Assembly: GCA_028823475.1 (NCBI GenBank)
Contig: JAPKBI010000003.1
Coordinates: 1 to 32,902 of the forward strand
Length of the DNA: 32,902 nt
Source: Halioglobus sp.
GTDB taxonomy: Bacteria; Pseudomonadota; Gammaproteobacteria; Pseudomonadales; Halieaceae
Reading direction: 5' to 3'
Positions 24,297 through 32,564 of the stretch are shown here, piece by piece (positions within the stretch are counted from its first letter, which is position 1; every line of letters starts with the position of its first letter). Under the pieces are notes generated by a model. That model was not told the DNA's origin and ran no database searches. It saw nothing but the letters and a program-made list of their open reading frames with translations. The translations under genes and the position numbers were made by a program.

Positions 24297-24323
24297 AGAG
24301 TAAGCCGATCGAGGCTTGAATAC

Positions 24324-24713
24324 CTATTCGTCTTCACATTGCTGCTGATAATCCTCGGCAGACAACAATGCATCCAGATCACTGGTGTCAGCAGGCTGCA
24401 ACTTATAGAACCAACCGTCATTATAAGGATCGGAGTTGACGGTCTCGGGCTCATCTTCAAGCATCGAGTTGATGGCAATCACCTCACCGCCAATAGGCGC
24501 GTAGACATCCGACGCCGCCTTCACCGACTCTACAACGCCAGCATCATCCGCTGCTGCAAAAACAGTTCCCACCTCGGGCAACTCCACAAACACGACATCA
24601 CCCAACGCTTCCTGGGCATGATCGGTGATGCCAATCGTCACCGTGCCATCCTCTTCGCGCCGGGCCCATTCGTGTGTAATAGCGTATCTGAGTTCACTTG
24701 GCGTCTGGCTCAT
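24324..24713 (-). CDS. gcvH: Glycine cleavage system H protein
   Basis: The 129-residue lipoyl carrier shuttles the aminomethyl group among the P, T and L proteins of the glycine cleavage system, feeding one-carbon units to tetrahydrofolate. The lipoylated lysine is K65 in [58 protein letters not shown] precedes it, as in the family. GAGGGA is placed well before ATG 24713. No gcvT or gcvP is present in the window on either side, so the rest of the system must lie elsewhere. No glycine-riboswitch-like leader was recognised in the 132 bp upstream. Confidence 0.95.
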   Translation of the reverse strand: MSQTPSELRYAITHEWARREEDGTVTIGITDHAQEALGDVVFVELPEVGTVFAAADDAGVVESVKAASDVYAPIGGEVIAINSMLEDEPETVNSDPYNDGWFYKLQPADTSDLDALLSAEDYQQQCEDE

Positions 24714-24845
24714 AGTATTCCCTCTGAAAACATATATCCGGACTCAACGCTAGGCGCGACGATGAGCGATGCCATTATGGCGCTGTTAAGTGGCTTAGTT
24801 TAACGGCCCAGTGATGAAAAACAATATCCCTGAGTGACGAAAGCA

Positions 24846-26063
24846 TTACTCCAGTCCCATGGCATGGCGCAGCAGCTGCTGCTTAAGTGGCGGTATCTGG
24901 CCCACGACCCGCATACCGGCATTACGCAACCAGCGCAACGGCAATGACTGCTGTTCAAACAACCGCTTAAAACTGTCCATAGCTGTCATCATCAGCAGGT
25001 TGTCGCCCTTGCGACGGCGCTGATAGCGACGCAGCAGCTCCAACTGCCCTGAACTGACGCCGCGGGCGTGGCCGGCCAATATCTCCTCGGCCAAAACGGC
25101 AATATCCTGCAGCCCGAGGTTAATTCCCTGGCCGGCCAAGGGGTGAATAGTGTGCGCCGCATCTGCCACCAGCGCGACCCCCGGTTGCACATAGTCAACG
25201 GCATGACGCTGGCGCAGTGGAAACGCCACGCGCTCAGTGCTGCCTATTACCGCGCCAACCCGTCCTTCGATGGCACGCTCGAGTGCGGCGCAAAAAGGCT
25301 GATCCTCCAGCGCCAGCAAGTCATCAACCAGATGTTCCTGCAATGACCACACGATAGAACAGTAGTGGCGTCCGTCCTCGCTGGGCAGCGGTAGCAATGC
25401 CAGCGGCCCGGTGGGTAAAAAGCGTTGCCACGCTGTGTTTTCATGCGAGCGGGCAACTTCTACTGTGGCGACAATCGCGTGATGGCCGTAATCCCACTCT
25501 CGACTTTCAAACGCCATCATCGTCCTCACCCGTGACAGCGCCCCGTCGGCTGCCACCAATAAATCGGCCTCAAGCGTTCCTCCGCCTTCCAGCTCTAACA
25601 ACATGCGGGAGGAGCTCAGCCGCGTGCAGGTACTTAGCGCGACCGAATGTAATAGGCTGATGTCGGGGGCGGCCTGAACTCTGGCAAGTAACGCACGGGT
25701 GATCACGCGGTTTTCCACGATGTGTCCCAGCTCCGGCAGTTTAACCTCAGCACGGTCAAACTCAATTTCTCCGGTTCCCTGCGCATCCCATACGGTCATA
25801 TGGTGGTAAGCGCAGTAGCGGTAGTCAACGATCGACTGCCATGCCCCCAGTTGTTCCAACAATACGCGCGATCGCGGCGTCAAGGCACTCACACGCGGGT
25901 CAAAATTTTGTAAGCTACAGTCGGTCGGTAATGTAACCGTATCGAGCGGTTGCGCCTCGATCAGTGCAATAGACAAGCCCTCACCGCTGAGTGCAACTGC
26001 CAGAGAGGCCCCGGCGATACCCGCGCCGACGATCGCAATATCAAATTGTCGGGTCTCAGCCAC
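24846..26063 (-). CDS. ubiI: UbiH/UbiF/VisC-family FAD monooxygenase (UbiI-like)
   Basis: A 405-residue flavin hydroxylase of ubiquinone synthesis. The FAD-binding GxGxxG is IVGAGIAGASLAVAL; FDPRVSALTPRSRVLLEQLGAW follows; LLVAADGALSRVR is the DG motif; VALVADAAHTIHPLAGQGINLGLQD is the GD motif. The last has Ala where Gly is usual (ADAAH for GDAAH). It could catalyse C5 hydroxylation (UbiI/VisC) or another ring position (UbiF); position after ubiH, as in Pseudomonas and E. coli, favours UbiI/VisC. The GTG start at 26063 has GGAG about 9 nt upstream, and the gene follows ubiH by 4 bp. Confidence 0.85.
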   Translation of the reverse strand: MAETRQFDIAIVGAGIAGASLAVALSGEGLSIALIEAQPLDTVTLPTDCSLQNFDPRVSALTPRSRVLLEQLGAWQSIVDYRYCAYHHMTVWDAQGTGEIEFDRAEVKLPELGHIVENRVITRALLARVQAAPDISLLHSVALSTCTRLSSSRMLLELEGGGTLEADLLVAADGALSRVRTMMAFESREWDYGHHAIVATVEVARSHENTAWQRFLPTGPLALLPLPSEDGRHYCSIVWSLQEHLVDDLLALEDQPFCAALERAIEGRVGAVIGSTERVAFPLRQRHAVDYVQPGVALVADAAHTIHPLAGQGINLGLQDIAVLAEEILAGHARGVSSGQLELLRRYQRRRKGDNLLMMTAMDSFKRLFEQQSLPLRWLRNAGMRVVGQIPPLKQQLLRHAMGLE

Positions 26064-26067
26064 TCAC

Positions 26068-27309
26068 TTAACTCCCATTACCCGCTACACCTGCTGCATA
26101 ACGCACAAATTCTCGCTTGAGACTAGGCATGATGTCCAACCCTGCCAGCGCCAGATCTCGCCCCAAACCCAACACAGGGTCGGCATGCATGAACAAAGCG
26201 GGTATGCGATCACTGAATTGTATGGTTCTGTCCTGGTCAGTTTGTTGCCGCTGCTGATAGCGCTGTAGCATCTCCAGATCACCCGGCGCCAACCCGGCAG
26301 CAATGCCCTGGCTCAGCACACGGCCCAGTTCGGCCACATCTCGTAGCGCCAGATTGAAACCTTGCCCGGCCACAGGATGCAACGCATGGGCAGCATTACC
26401 CATGACGACTATACCTTGGCGTACCTGTTCACTGGACTGCACTAACGATAAGGGGTACGCGTGACGCTCGCCCACTTTTACCAAACGACCCAGTCGGTAG
26501 CCAAAACGTTCCTGAAGAACCTGCAAAAACTGCGCTTCGTCACAGTCCCGCAAATGTCGGGCTTGCTCAGCAGGCAAGGTCCAGACAAGCGCACTCCGAT
26601 TCTCTGTGCCGTCTGCCACAAGCAAGGGTAACAACGCCAAGGGTCCGGTATCGGTAAAACGCTCATAGGCACAACCGCCATGTGGCTCCGCGGAGGCGAT
26701 GTTCGCCACCAAGGCATGTTGCCGATAGGGCTTCTCATTAACGGCCATGCCCAGCTGATCGCGCAGCCGCGAATTGGCACCATCTGCGACCAACAATAGG
26801 CCTGCACTAAGACGACTCTTCGATCCCTCGCCCTCCAGTTCAAGGGTGACACTGTGCCCCTCAGGTCTGGCGCCAACCACCTTGGCCGGACAGCGCACCT
26901 CAACTCGACCCTGCTGGTATAACTGTTGAATCAGCGCGTTGCCGAGCCAGGCATTCTCCACCACATACCCCAGGGCAGGCCAACGGTAATCACTGGCCTG
27001 CAAAAGAGTGCTGCCAAATCGACCTCGACTAGAGACATGAATGCTTTCAATGGCGCACAGCCATTTGCGCAAACCTTCCCACACATTAATGTCGTCATAA
27101 ATCTGGCGGGAGCTATAGCTCAGAGCTGTAGAGCGCGCATCAAATGCCGGATGATAATCCGGCACGCCGCCCTCGACAGCCGCGGGAATCGGGACACCCT
27201 CTACCAACAGAATCGTCGTTTGTGCTGGCAACACAGCGCCCAACTGAAGTGCGAGGCTGATGCCTACCATGCCACCACCGGCAATAACAATGTCGAAATG
27301 ATCAGACAT
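26068..27309 (-). CDS. ubiH: 2-octaprenyl-6-methoxyphenol hydroxylase (UbiH)
   Basis: A 413-residue FAD monooxygenase hydroxylating the C1 position in ubiquinone synthesis. It has the FAD motif IAGGGMVGISLALQL, FDARSTALSYSSRQIYDDINVW, the DG motif LLVADGANSRLRDQLG and, diagnostically for UbiH, GNAAHALHPVAGQGFNLALRD (GNAA instead of GDAA). ATG 27309 is 3 bp after the pepP stop. The tight pepP-ubiH-ubiI order matches the arrangement in E. coli and Pseudomonas, and the two hydroxylases are probably cotranslated and part of the Ubi complex. Confidence 0.92.
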   Translation of the reverse strand: MSDHFDIVIAGGGMVGISLALQLGAVLPAQTTILLVEGVPIPAAVEGGVPDYHPAFDARSTALSYSSRQIYDDINVWEGLRKWLCAIESIHVSSRGRFGSTLLQASDYRWPALGYVVENAWLGNALIQQLYQQGRVEVRCPAKVVGARPEGHSVTLELEGEGSKSRLSAGLLLVADGANSRLRDQLGMAVNEKPYRQHALVANIASAEPHGGCAYERFTDTGPLALLPLLVADGTENRSALVWTLPAEQARHLRDCDEAQFLQVLQERFGYRLGRLVKVGERHAYPLSLVQSSEQVRQGIVVMGNAAHALHPVAGQGFNLALRDVAELGRVLSQGIAAGLAPGDLEMLQRYQQRQQTDQDRTIQFSDRIPALFMHADPVLGLGRDLALAGLDIMPSLKREFVRYAAGVAGNGS

Positions 27310-27312
27310 AGA

Positions 27313-28626
27313 TCAAGCGGCCATCAGGGCCTCTATCTCCTCTATCGTTTTCGGTACGCCCGCCGTGATGACGTCGCAGCCCTCTTCAGTCACTACCACA
27401 TCATCTTCTATTCGGATCCCTATACCGCGCCACTTCTTTGCCACGTTGGTATTGTTCGGAGAGATATACAGGCCTGGCTCAACGGTCATAACCATACCGG
27501 GCTCCAGCACGCGCCATTCCTCACCGATCCGATAGTCACCAACATCATGTACATCCAGCCCCAACCAGTGCCCCACACGGTGCATATAAAAGTCGCGGTA
27601 AGCGTTGCGCTTGATCAAGCTCGCGACACTGCCCTTGAGCAACCCAAGAGTCACCAAACCCTGAGTTAAAACCTTTACGCTGGCGTCATGCGGCTGGTTC
27701 CAGTGATTTCCCGGCATTATTTCAGCAATAGCCGCCAACTGCGCACGCAGTACTAGCTCGTAAAGCGCCCGCTGTTCAACACTAAATCGACCATTCACAG
27801 GAAAAGTGCGGGTCACGTCCGAAGCATAATATTCCAGCTCACAACCTGCATCGATTAATACCAGGTCGCCATCACGCATCTTGTCGCTGTTTTCGATGTA
27901 ATGCAGGACACACCCGTTGCGGCCACTGCCAACAATACTGGGGTAGGCAGGACATCGGGCGCCAGACGTCGCGAATTCATGTTGTATCTCCGCTTCTAAA
28001 TGATACTCATAAAGGCCACCTCGGCAGACATGCATGGCGCGGCGATGTGCGCGTGCAGTAATATCCGCAGCCTTGCGCATGAGCCGCAACTCGGCGGCGC
28101 TCTTGTATAAACGCAATTCATGCACCATATGATCCAGATCAGTAAATTCTCCAGGCGGAACTGCACCGGTAGATTCCTTGCTCCGAATCCTACTCACCCA
28201 ACCCATGATCTTGCCATCGAATTCGGCGCTACGCCCCATAGAGTAATAAACGCGTTCTCGCCCTTCAACCAGACCGGGGAGAATCTCGTCGATGTCTCCG
28301 ATGGGGAAGGCGTCATCTGCACCGTATTTTTCGCACACTCCCTCTGGCCCAGTACGATAGCCATGCCACAGCTCCAAAGCGGGGTCCCGCTCTCGACAAA
28401 AGACCACAAACTGACCATGCCGGCGGCCAGGCAATAACACCAGCACCGCATCTGGCTCGACGAACCCTGACAAATAAAAGAAATCACTGTCCTGACGAAA
28501 AGGAAACAGCGTGTCTCGACTGCGCACCTGTTCATCGGCCGAGGGAATGATCGCAATGCTATTGGGATCCATCAAAGCGATGAGGTTTTTTCGTCGACGC
28601 GCAAACTCAGTCTTACTAATGCTCAT
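27313..28626 (-). CDS. pepP: Xaa-Pro aminopeptidase P
   Basis: A 437-residue metallopeptidase releasing an N-terminal residue that precedes proline. The N-terminal creatinase-like domain starts MSISKTEFARRRKNLIALM and contains LFPFRQDSDFFYLSGF. The C-terminal pita-bread domain holds the two-metal ligands: two Asp in LIDAGCELEYYASDVTRTFP, a His in HRVGHWLGLDVHDVG, a Glu in MTVEPGLYI and a Glu in GIRIEDDVVV. The ORF track begins seven codons earlier at a GTG; ATG 28626 matches the E. coli N-terminus (MSEISRQEFQRRR). It heads the pepP-ubiH-ubiI unit and follows ygfB by 57 bp. Confidence 0.94.
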   Translation of the reverse strand: MSISKTEFARRRKNLIALMDPNSIAIIPSADEQVRSRDTLFPFRQDSDFFYLSGFVEPDAVLVLLPGRRHGQFVVFCRERDPALELWHGYRTGPEGVCEKYGADDAFPIGDIDEILPGLVEGRERVYYSMGRSAEFDGKIMGWVSRIRSKESTGAVPPGEFTDLDHMVHELRLYKSAAELRLMRKAADITARAHRRAMHVCRGGLYEYHLEAEIQHEFATSGARCPAYPSIVGSGRNGCVLHYIENSDKMRDGDLVLIDAGCELEYYASDVTRTFPVNGRFSVEQRALYELVLRAQLAAIAEIMPGNHWNQPHDASVKVLTQGLVTLGLLKGSVASLIKRNAYRDFYMHRVGHWLGLDVHDVGDYRIGEEWRVLEPGMVMTVEPGLYISPNNTNVAKKWRGIGIRIEDDVVVTEEGCDVITAGVPKTIEEIEALMAA

Positions 28627-28683
28627 GGCATCACTCGTCCGCACCACCGCGGCTATTAAATAGGGATGAAGAGACTACCATAC

Positions 28684-29286
28684 CTAGTGCAGTAGCCGTC
28701 CTGTTTCGGGCGACACATCGCCGTCCTCGGTAGTCGCGAGACTGTCTAGAAACACGTTCACCACCGCCGCCCGCAAATACTCCACCAGTTCTATATAGCT
28801 GTCCTCTGCATCTTCCTCGCTCTCATCGTCAGCATGCGCCTGAGCCATAGCGGCAATATCTTTGAGCACCTCCCCGGTATCTTGAGAAAGCGCGGCGGCG
28901 GTCTCCTCATTCCCAGCGATCACATAGGCAAAGCCTGACATAAATCCATCGCACCAACTGGCCAGGGCCGACGCTCTCAAACCGATTTCCTCGTCATCAT
29001 CAGGCAGCAGGGGCAGGAACGTGAACTCCTCATCTTTCAACGCCACTTCGGTAACGGTATACAGCTGCATGATGCGACTGGCCAGCTCTCCATGCATTAC
29101 GATATCGAGGGCCTGAGACAGCGCATCAAGACCATACTCCGCCTCCGTCGACGCGCCTGTACACAATATCCCGCAAAGGCAGCCGTGCAACTGGGAGGGC
29201 GACACCAACATCCCCTGATCCACCAGGTGATCGGCAAACTCATCGAAGTCAAAAACGCCGACTTCCTCCGCTAGATCTTCATGCAT
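28684..29286 (-). CDS. ygfB: UPF0149 / YgfB-YecA family protein
   Basis: A 200-residue acidic, all-helical protein of the UPF0149 family. Marks are FADHLVDQGMLVSPSQLHGCLCGILC, LPLLPDDDEEIGLRASALASWCDGFMSGFAYVIAG and the C-terminal SYIELVEYLRAAVVNVFLD. Family members in Pseudomonas affect alginate/antibiotic-resistance regulation, but no conserved biochemical function is established. GGAG precedes ATG 29286. The neighbourhood ygfB-pepP-ubiH, divergent from zapA-ssrS-ygfA, is conserved in gammaproteobacteria. Confidence 0.92.
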   Translation of the reverse strand: MHEDLAEEVGVFDFDEFADHLVDQGMLVSPSQLHGCLCGILCTGASTEAEYGLDALSQALDIVMHGELASRIMQLYTVTEVALKDEEFTFLPLLPDDDEEIGLRASALASWCDGFMSGFAYVIAGNEETAAALSQDTGEVLKDIAAMAQAHADDESEEDAEDSYIELVEYLRAAVVNVFLDSLATTEDGDVSPETGRLLH

Positions 29287-29390
29287 AGGGTATTCTCCGT
29301 GGGAGGTCGCACCCGGCTCGGTGCAGAGACGCCTCCACTGTTAACTGTAAAAGAGTTGGCAGGCTATTGATATGTAAAGATTTTGTGTCG

Positions 29391-29419
29391 TTGACCTCGA
29401 TGCCATGCACCACTATAGT
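29391..29419 (+). promoter_or_regulatory. Strong-looking sigma70 promoter for the TIGR02449-like gene and zapA
   Basis: TTGACC and TATAGT, 17 bp apart, each match five of six consensus bases. The start site would fall near 29426, leaving a leader of about 28 nt. The -10 lies inside the perfect palindrome CACTATAGTG (29411-29420), which could also act as a -10 on the opposite strand or as an operator. Confidence 0.7.
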
Positions 29420-29453
29420 GGAAGTCCAATAATATTCGTACCAGTATAGCCGC

Positions 29454-29663
29454 ATGCCTGTAAATCAACTCAAAGACCTTGAAAATAAGATCGACGAACT
29501 TATCGCCTTGTGTGAGGCGTTAAATCGTGAAAATAGTGCGCTCAAGTCAGATGTTGCTGGCTGGGATGATGAGCGAAAGGATCTTATCAACAAGAACGAA
29601 CTGGCCCGCTCTAAAGTAGAGACCATGATAGATCGCCTGCGCGCAATGGAGTCACAAGTGTGA
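29454..29663 (+). CDS. TIGR02449-like small coiled-coil protein (ZapB-like)
   Basis: A 69-residue coiled coil: LKDLENKIDELIALCEALNRENSALKSDVAGWDDERKDLINKNELARSKVETMIDRLRAME, with regular hydrophobic heptads. Small proteins of this kind (TIGR02449) lie directly before zapA in Pseudomonas-like bacteria and resemble the division factor ZapB in size and shape. A role with ZapA at the FtsZ ring is plausible but inferred. Its stop overlaps the zapA start by 4 bp (GTGA). Confidence 0.85.
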   Translation: MPVNQLKDLENKIDELIALCEALNRENSALKSDVAGWDDERKDLINKNELARSKVETMIDRLRAMESQV

Positions 29664-29971
29664 GCACACCCAACACTACGACCGTAAAGATTCTCGACAA
29701 AGACTATCAGGTGACATGCCCCGAAGATAAGGAAGCAGAGCTATTGGTCTCTGCAAAATATCTGGACAAGCAGATGCGCGGCATTCGTGACACTGGAAAG
29801 GTTATCGGGCTGGAGCGGATCGCAGTAATGGCGGCGCTCAACATCAGTCATGAACTGCTCCAACCCAATAGCGAGACGGATATAAACAACACTGCAGATG
29901 ATGCTGTCAAACGCCTCAGCAGCAAACTGAACAGTGCTCTGCAAGAGCTGCGACAACTCAAAATCAGCTAA
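29660..29971 (+). CDS. zapA: Cell division protein ZapA
   Basis: A 103-residue protein that bundles FtsZ protofilaments at midcell. The N-terminal part (TVKILDKDYQVTCPEDKEAELLVSAKYLDKQMRGIRDTGKVIGLERIAVMAALNISHELL) is the ZapA globular domain; the C-terminal part is a coiled coil (DDAVKRLSSKLNSALQELRQL). It starts at GTG, overlapping the preceding stop (GTGA), so it is translationally coupled to the coiled-coil partner. 6S RNA follows. Confidence 0.95.
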   Translation: MSTPNTTTVKILDKDYQVTCPEDKEAELLVSAKYLDKQMRGIRDTGKVIGLERIAVMAALNISHELLQPNSETDINNTADDAVKRLSSKLNSALQELRQLKIS

Positions 29972-30031
29972 CGTACAAAAATTCATTCGTTTATTTGTGG
30001 ATTATGTGCAGTGCATTATCCGTATCTGAGC

Positions 30032-30037
30032 TATACT
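30032..30037 (+). promoter_or_regulatory. -10 element of the 6S RNA promoter
   Basis: TATACT, seven bases before the expected 5' end of 6S RNA. No consensus -35 is evident at 16-18 bp. Confidence 0.55.
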
Positions 30038-30043
30038 AAAGGT

Positions 30044-30222
30044 TGGACCCTAGCTTACTCGCCAGACTTTCAGTCCTCGAGCCGATATAGTGTAACCGGG
30101 GGCTTCTCGTTACTGTTGGTGTGCATGTCCGGTTTTGGCCGGAAAGCCTTTTTCAGTGCAGGAGTCACCACCTTGAACCATCGGGTTCAAGGGCAGTTCT
30201 GTCAGCGGTAAGCCGGGAATCC
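30044..30222 (+). ncRNA. ssrS: 6S RNA
   Basis: Located between zapA and ygfA, the standard 6S site. It shares blocks with E. coli 6S RNA: GAGCCGATAT in the 5' half, GGTG(T/A)GCATG, and the perfect 9-bp hairpin CCTTGAACC-ATC-GGTTCAAGG. An apical stem TCCGG/CCGGA and outer pairing of GCTTAC with GTAAGC close the long interrupted helix. 6S RNA mimics an open promoter and sequesters sigma70 RNA polymerase in stationary phase. The 5' end is set by the -10 element and the 3' end by the outer stem; both are approximate by a few bases. It would be processed from a transcript continuing into ygfA. Confidence 0.93.
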
Positions 30223-30231
30223 TTTTTTACT

Positions 30232-30822
30232 ATGGCAGATGTTCAACGTAGAAAAACTCGACTCCGTAGCGATTTGCGCCAGCGCCGAAACAGCCTAAAC
30301 TCTGCCCAACAAGACACTGCAGCCCAAGCTTTAATTCACTCAGTTGTGACACTTCCAAACTGGGCAAGCGCCCAACGCATTGCCCTGTACTTGGCGACGG
30401 ATGGAGAAATCGATACCCGCGCCCTGGAAAACACAGCGCGAGGCCTGGCCAAAGAAATTTTTTTACCTCTTATCACTGACAACATTCTCTGCTTCGCTCA
30501 ATGGCATGAAGAGGTGTGCCTTGCTTCCAACCGCTATAACATTGCGGAACCGCCAGCGGACGCAGTTCGCTGCCCGGCATCAGATCTGGATATTATTTTT
30601 CTCCCCACTGTGGGATGGGACGGGCACGGCGGTCGCCTAGGAATGGGGGGCGGTTTCTATGATCGCACGTTATCTGGAATTTCCGGTCCGTTACTGGTTG
30701 GGCTCGCCCATGAAAACCAGCATGTAGACGAAATCCCGTTAGAACGCTGGGATGTTGCACTGGATTATGTGGCCACCGATGTTGGCCTGTATGCTTGCCA
30801 ACAAAGGGAGCGATGGCAGTAG
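30232..30822 (+). CDS. ygfA: 5-formyltetrahydrofolate cyclo-ligase
   Basis: Converts 5-formyl-tetrahydrofolate to methenyl-tetrahydrofolate using ATP, returning a storage folate to the active pool. The 196-residue protein begins MADVQRRKTRLRSDLRQRRNSL. It contains the signature LPTVGWDGHGGRLGMGGGFYDRTL and a preceding ALYLATDGEIDTR. The ORF track begins at ATG 30121 inside 6S RNA; the ATG at 30232 fits the family N-terminus. Transcribed together with 6S RNA, as in E. coli and Pseudomonas, where the pair is linked to persistence and stationary phase. No terminator is obvious before the convergent ilvA. Confidence 0.94.
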   Translation: MADVQRRKTRLRSDLRQRRNSLNSAQQDTAAQALIHSVVTLPNWASAQRIALYLATDGEIDTRALENTARGLAKEIFLPLITDNILCFAQWHEEVCLASNRYNIAEPPADAVRCPASDLDIIFLPTVGWDGHGGRLGMGGGFYDRTLSGISGPLLVGLAHENQHVDEIPLERWDVALDYVATDVGLYACQQRERWQ

Positions 30823-30869
30823 CACGTTCAGAGTAAAGAGGACCCCAGCACACGTTAAGAGGCTATGTT

Positions 30870-32399
30870 TTAGTCTTGACCACTGCCGAGATAGAGTTGA
30901 TATGCCGGATTATTTGTTTCCTCTGAATACTTGAAATTGATCCGATCCAATACCTGCTCGAATTGTTTCCGCTCAGATTTGCGCACCTGAACCCCAACAA
31001 AAATTCGGCCATAGGCGGCGCCATGATTGCGATAATGAAACATAGAAATATTCCAGCTCGATCCCAACCCCGATAGAAACTTGAGGAGAGCACCGGGACG
31101 CTCGGGAAATTCGATACGATAAACCCGTTCATCCTGCAATTGGGCTGAAGCATGCCCTCCCACCATATGACGGACATGCAACTTAGCCACCTCGTTATCG
31201 GTCAGATCCTCGGCGGTGTAACCGCGCTCCCGCAGATCGACTAGCAGTGTCGCCAAATCGTCTCCCCCTGGCGCAATTGAAAGACCCACAAAAACCTGGG
31301 CGGCGTTCGCGTCTGCGTAGCGATAATTGAACTCAGTAATACTTCGGCGCCCCAATGCGCTGCAAAACTTTTTAAAACTGCCGGGCCGTTCGGGTACAGT
31401 GACACTGATTATAGCCTCCCTTTGCTCGCCAATTTCGGTGCGCTCGGAGATGTAGCGCAAACGGTCGAAGTTGGTATTAGCGCCGCTGACAATGGCCAAT
31501 AAATCCTGCCCCTGCACGCCCGTTCGATGTACATACTTTTTTAAACCGGCCAGGGCTAACGCTCCGGCAGGCTCTGCGATACTGCGGGTATCTTCAAAAA
31601 TGTCCTTGATCGCTGCACACATTTCATCCGTAGATACCGTGATGACTTCCTCTACCGTTTTCCGGATGATGCGAAAAGGCTCCTTACCAATCTGCGCCAC
31701 AGCGCAGCCGTCGGCGAACAAACCCACCTCAGTAAGGGTGTCCCTGCGCCCACGCGATAAAGCCAGCTGCAAACAGGCGGCATCTTCTGGCTCGACACCA
31801 ATCATTCGCGTCTGTGGCCAGGCGGACTTCACATAAGCAGAAACACCCGCCAATAGGCCTCCTCCACCTACTGGCACGAACAGAGCGTCCAACGGGTTTG
31901 GGTGTTGCCGCACGATCTCCATGCCCACAGTGCCCTGCCCTGCGATCACATCCGGATCATCAAACGGGTGCACATACGTCATACCCTTGGCTTGCATAAG
32001 CTCCCGGGCCTGCAATGCCGCTTCGTCATAGGAGTCGCCATGTAGCAAAACCCGGGCACCAAGGCGGCGTACGGCCTCTATTTTAATCTGTGGTGTCGTC
32101 CGCGGCATGACAATAATCGCCTTCACTCGCAGCTTCTTCGCCGCCATGGCAACACCCTGCGCATGGTTTCCTGCCGAAGCGGCGATGACTCCGCGGCTGC
32201 GTTGCTCTGGGGTTAGACGGCTCATCTTGCAGTATGCGCCACGTAATTTGAACGAAAAAATCGGCTGTAAATCTTCACGCTTAAGCAACACTCGATTCCC
32301 CAGCCGGTCTGACATCAAGTCCGCTTCATGAATCGGTGTTTCCCGGGCAACATCATAAACCTGCGCGTCGAGAATACGTTTGACGTAGGACTGTGGCAT
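30870..32399 (-). CDS. ilvA: Threonine ammonia-lyase, biosynthetic
   Basis: Deaminates threonine to 2-oxobutanoate, the first step of isoleucine synthesis. The 509-residue protein has the PLP lysine in FSFKLRGAY (K51), SAGNHAQGVA, the phosphate-binding GGGGLLAG and EDTRSIAEPAGA. Two C-terminal ACT-like regulatory domains follow (REAIISVTVPERPGSFKKF... and RVYRIEFPERPGALLKF...), indicating allosteric control by isoleucine and valine. Length and domains match the biosynthetic (IlvA) rather than the catabolic (TdcB) form. GGAAG lies about 10 nt before ATG 32399. No leader peptide attenuator was recognised. Divergent from rpiA; the ilvA-rpiA neighbourhood is shared with Pseudomonas. Confidence 0.96.
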   Translation of the reverse strand: MPQSYVKRILDAQVYDVARETPIHEADLMSDRLGNRVLLKREDLQPIFSFKLRGAYCKMSRLTPEQRSRGVIAASAGNHAQGVAMAAKKLRVKAIIVMPRTTPQIKIEAVRRLGARVLLHGDSYDEAALQARELMQAKGMTYVHPFDDPDVIAGQGTVGMEIVRQHPNPLDALFVPVGGGGLLAGVSAYVKSAWPQTRMIGVEPEDAACLQLALSRGRRDTLTEVGLFADGCAVAQIGKEPFRIIRKTVEEVITVSTDEMCAAIKDIFEDTRSIAEPAGALALAGLKKYVHRTGVQGQDLLAIVSGANTNFDRLRYISERTEIGEQREAIISVTVPERPGSFKKFCSALGRRSITEFNYRYADANAAQVFVGLSIAPGGDDLATLLVDLRERGYTAEDLTDNEVAKLHVRHMVGGHASAQLQDERVYRIEFPERPGALLKFLSGLGSSWNISMFHYRNHGAAYGRIFVGVQVRKSERKQFEQVLDRINFKYSEETNNPAYQLYLGSGQD

Positions 32400-32521
32400 G
32401 AGGCATTAACTTCCAGTAGCAGCAGGTAGGTTAATCATCTTAATAGACCCCGCCGGGCATTTCAGCCGAAACCTCTGTAACGATTGCTGACTCTTTTCGT
32501 GATCACAGCAGTGGGGTACTC

Positions 32522-32527
32522 TATAAT
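32522..32527 (+). promoter_or_regulatory. -10 element of the rpiA promoter
   Basis: A perfect TATAAT 37 bp before the rpiA ATG; the -35 region (GTGATC at 17 bp) is poor. Confidence 0.5.
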
Positions 32528-32564
32528 GAAACATGCTTTACACCATTATGTCCAAGGACAAAAC

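Noticed and set aside
24714-24845. Glycine riboswitch before gcvH
   Set aside because: No aptamer-like conserved core seen, and the space before the gene is short.
26926-27669. 247-residue plus-strand ORF
   Set aside because: Antisense to ubiH and pepP; shadow frame with no recognisable motif.
30011-30231. ORFs starting within the 6S RNA region, including the long ygfA start at 30121
   Set aside because: The region is 6S RNA; the ygfA family N-terminus begins at 30232.
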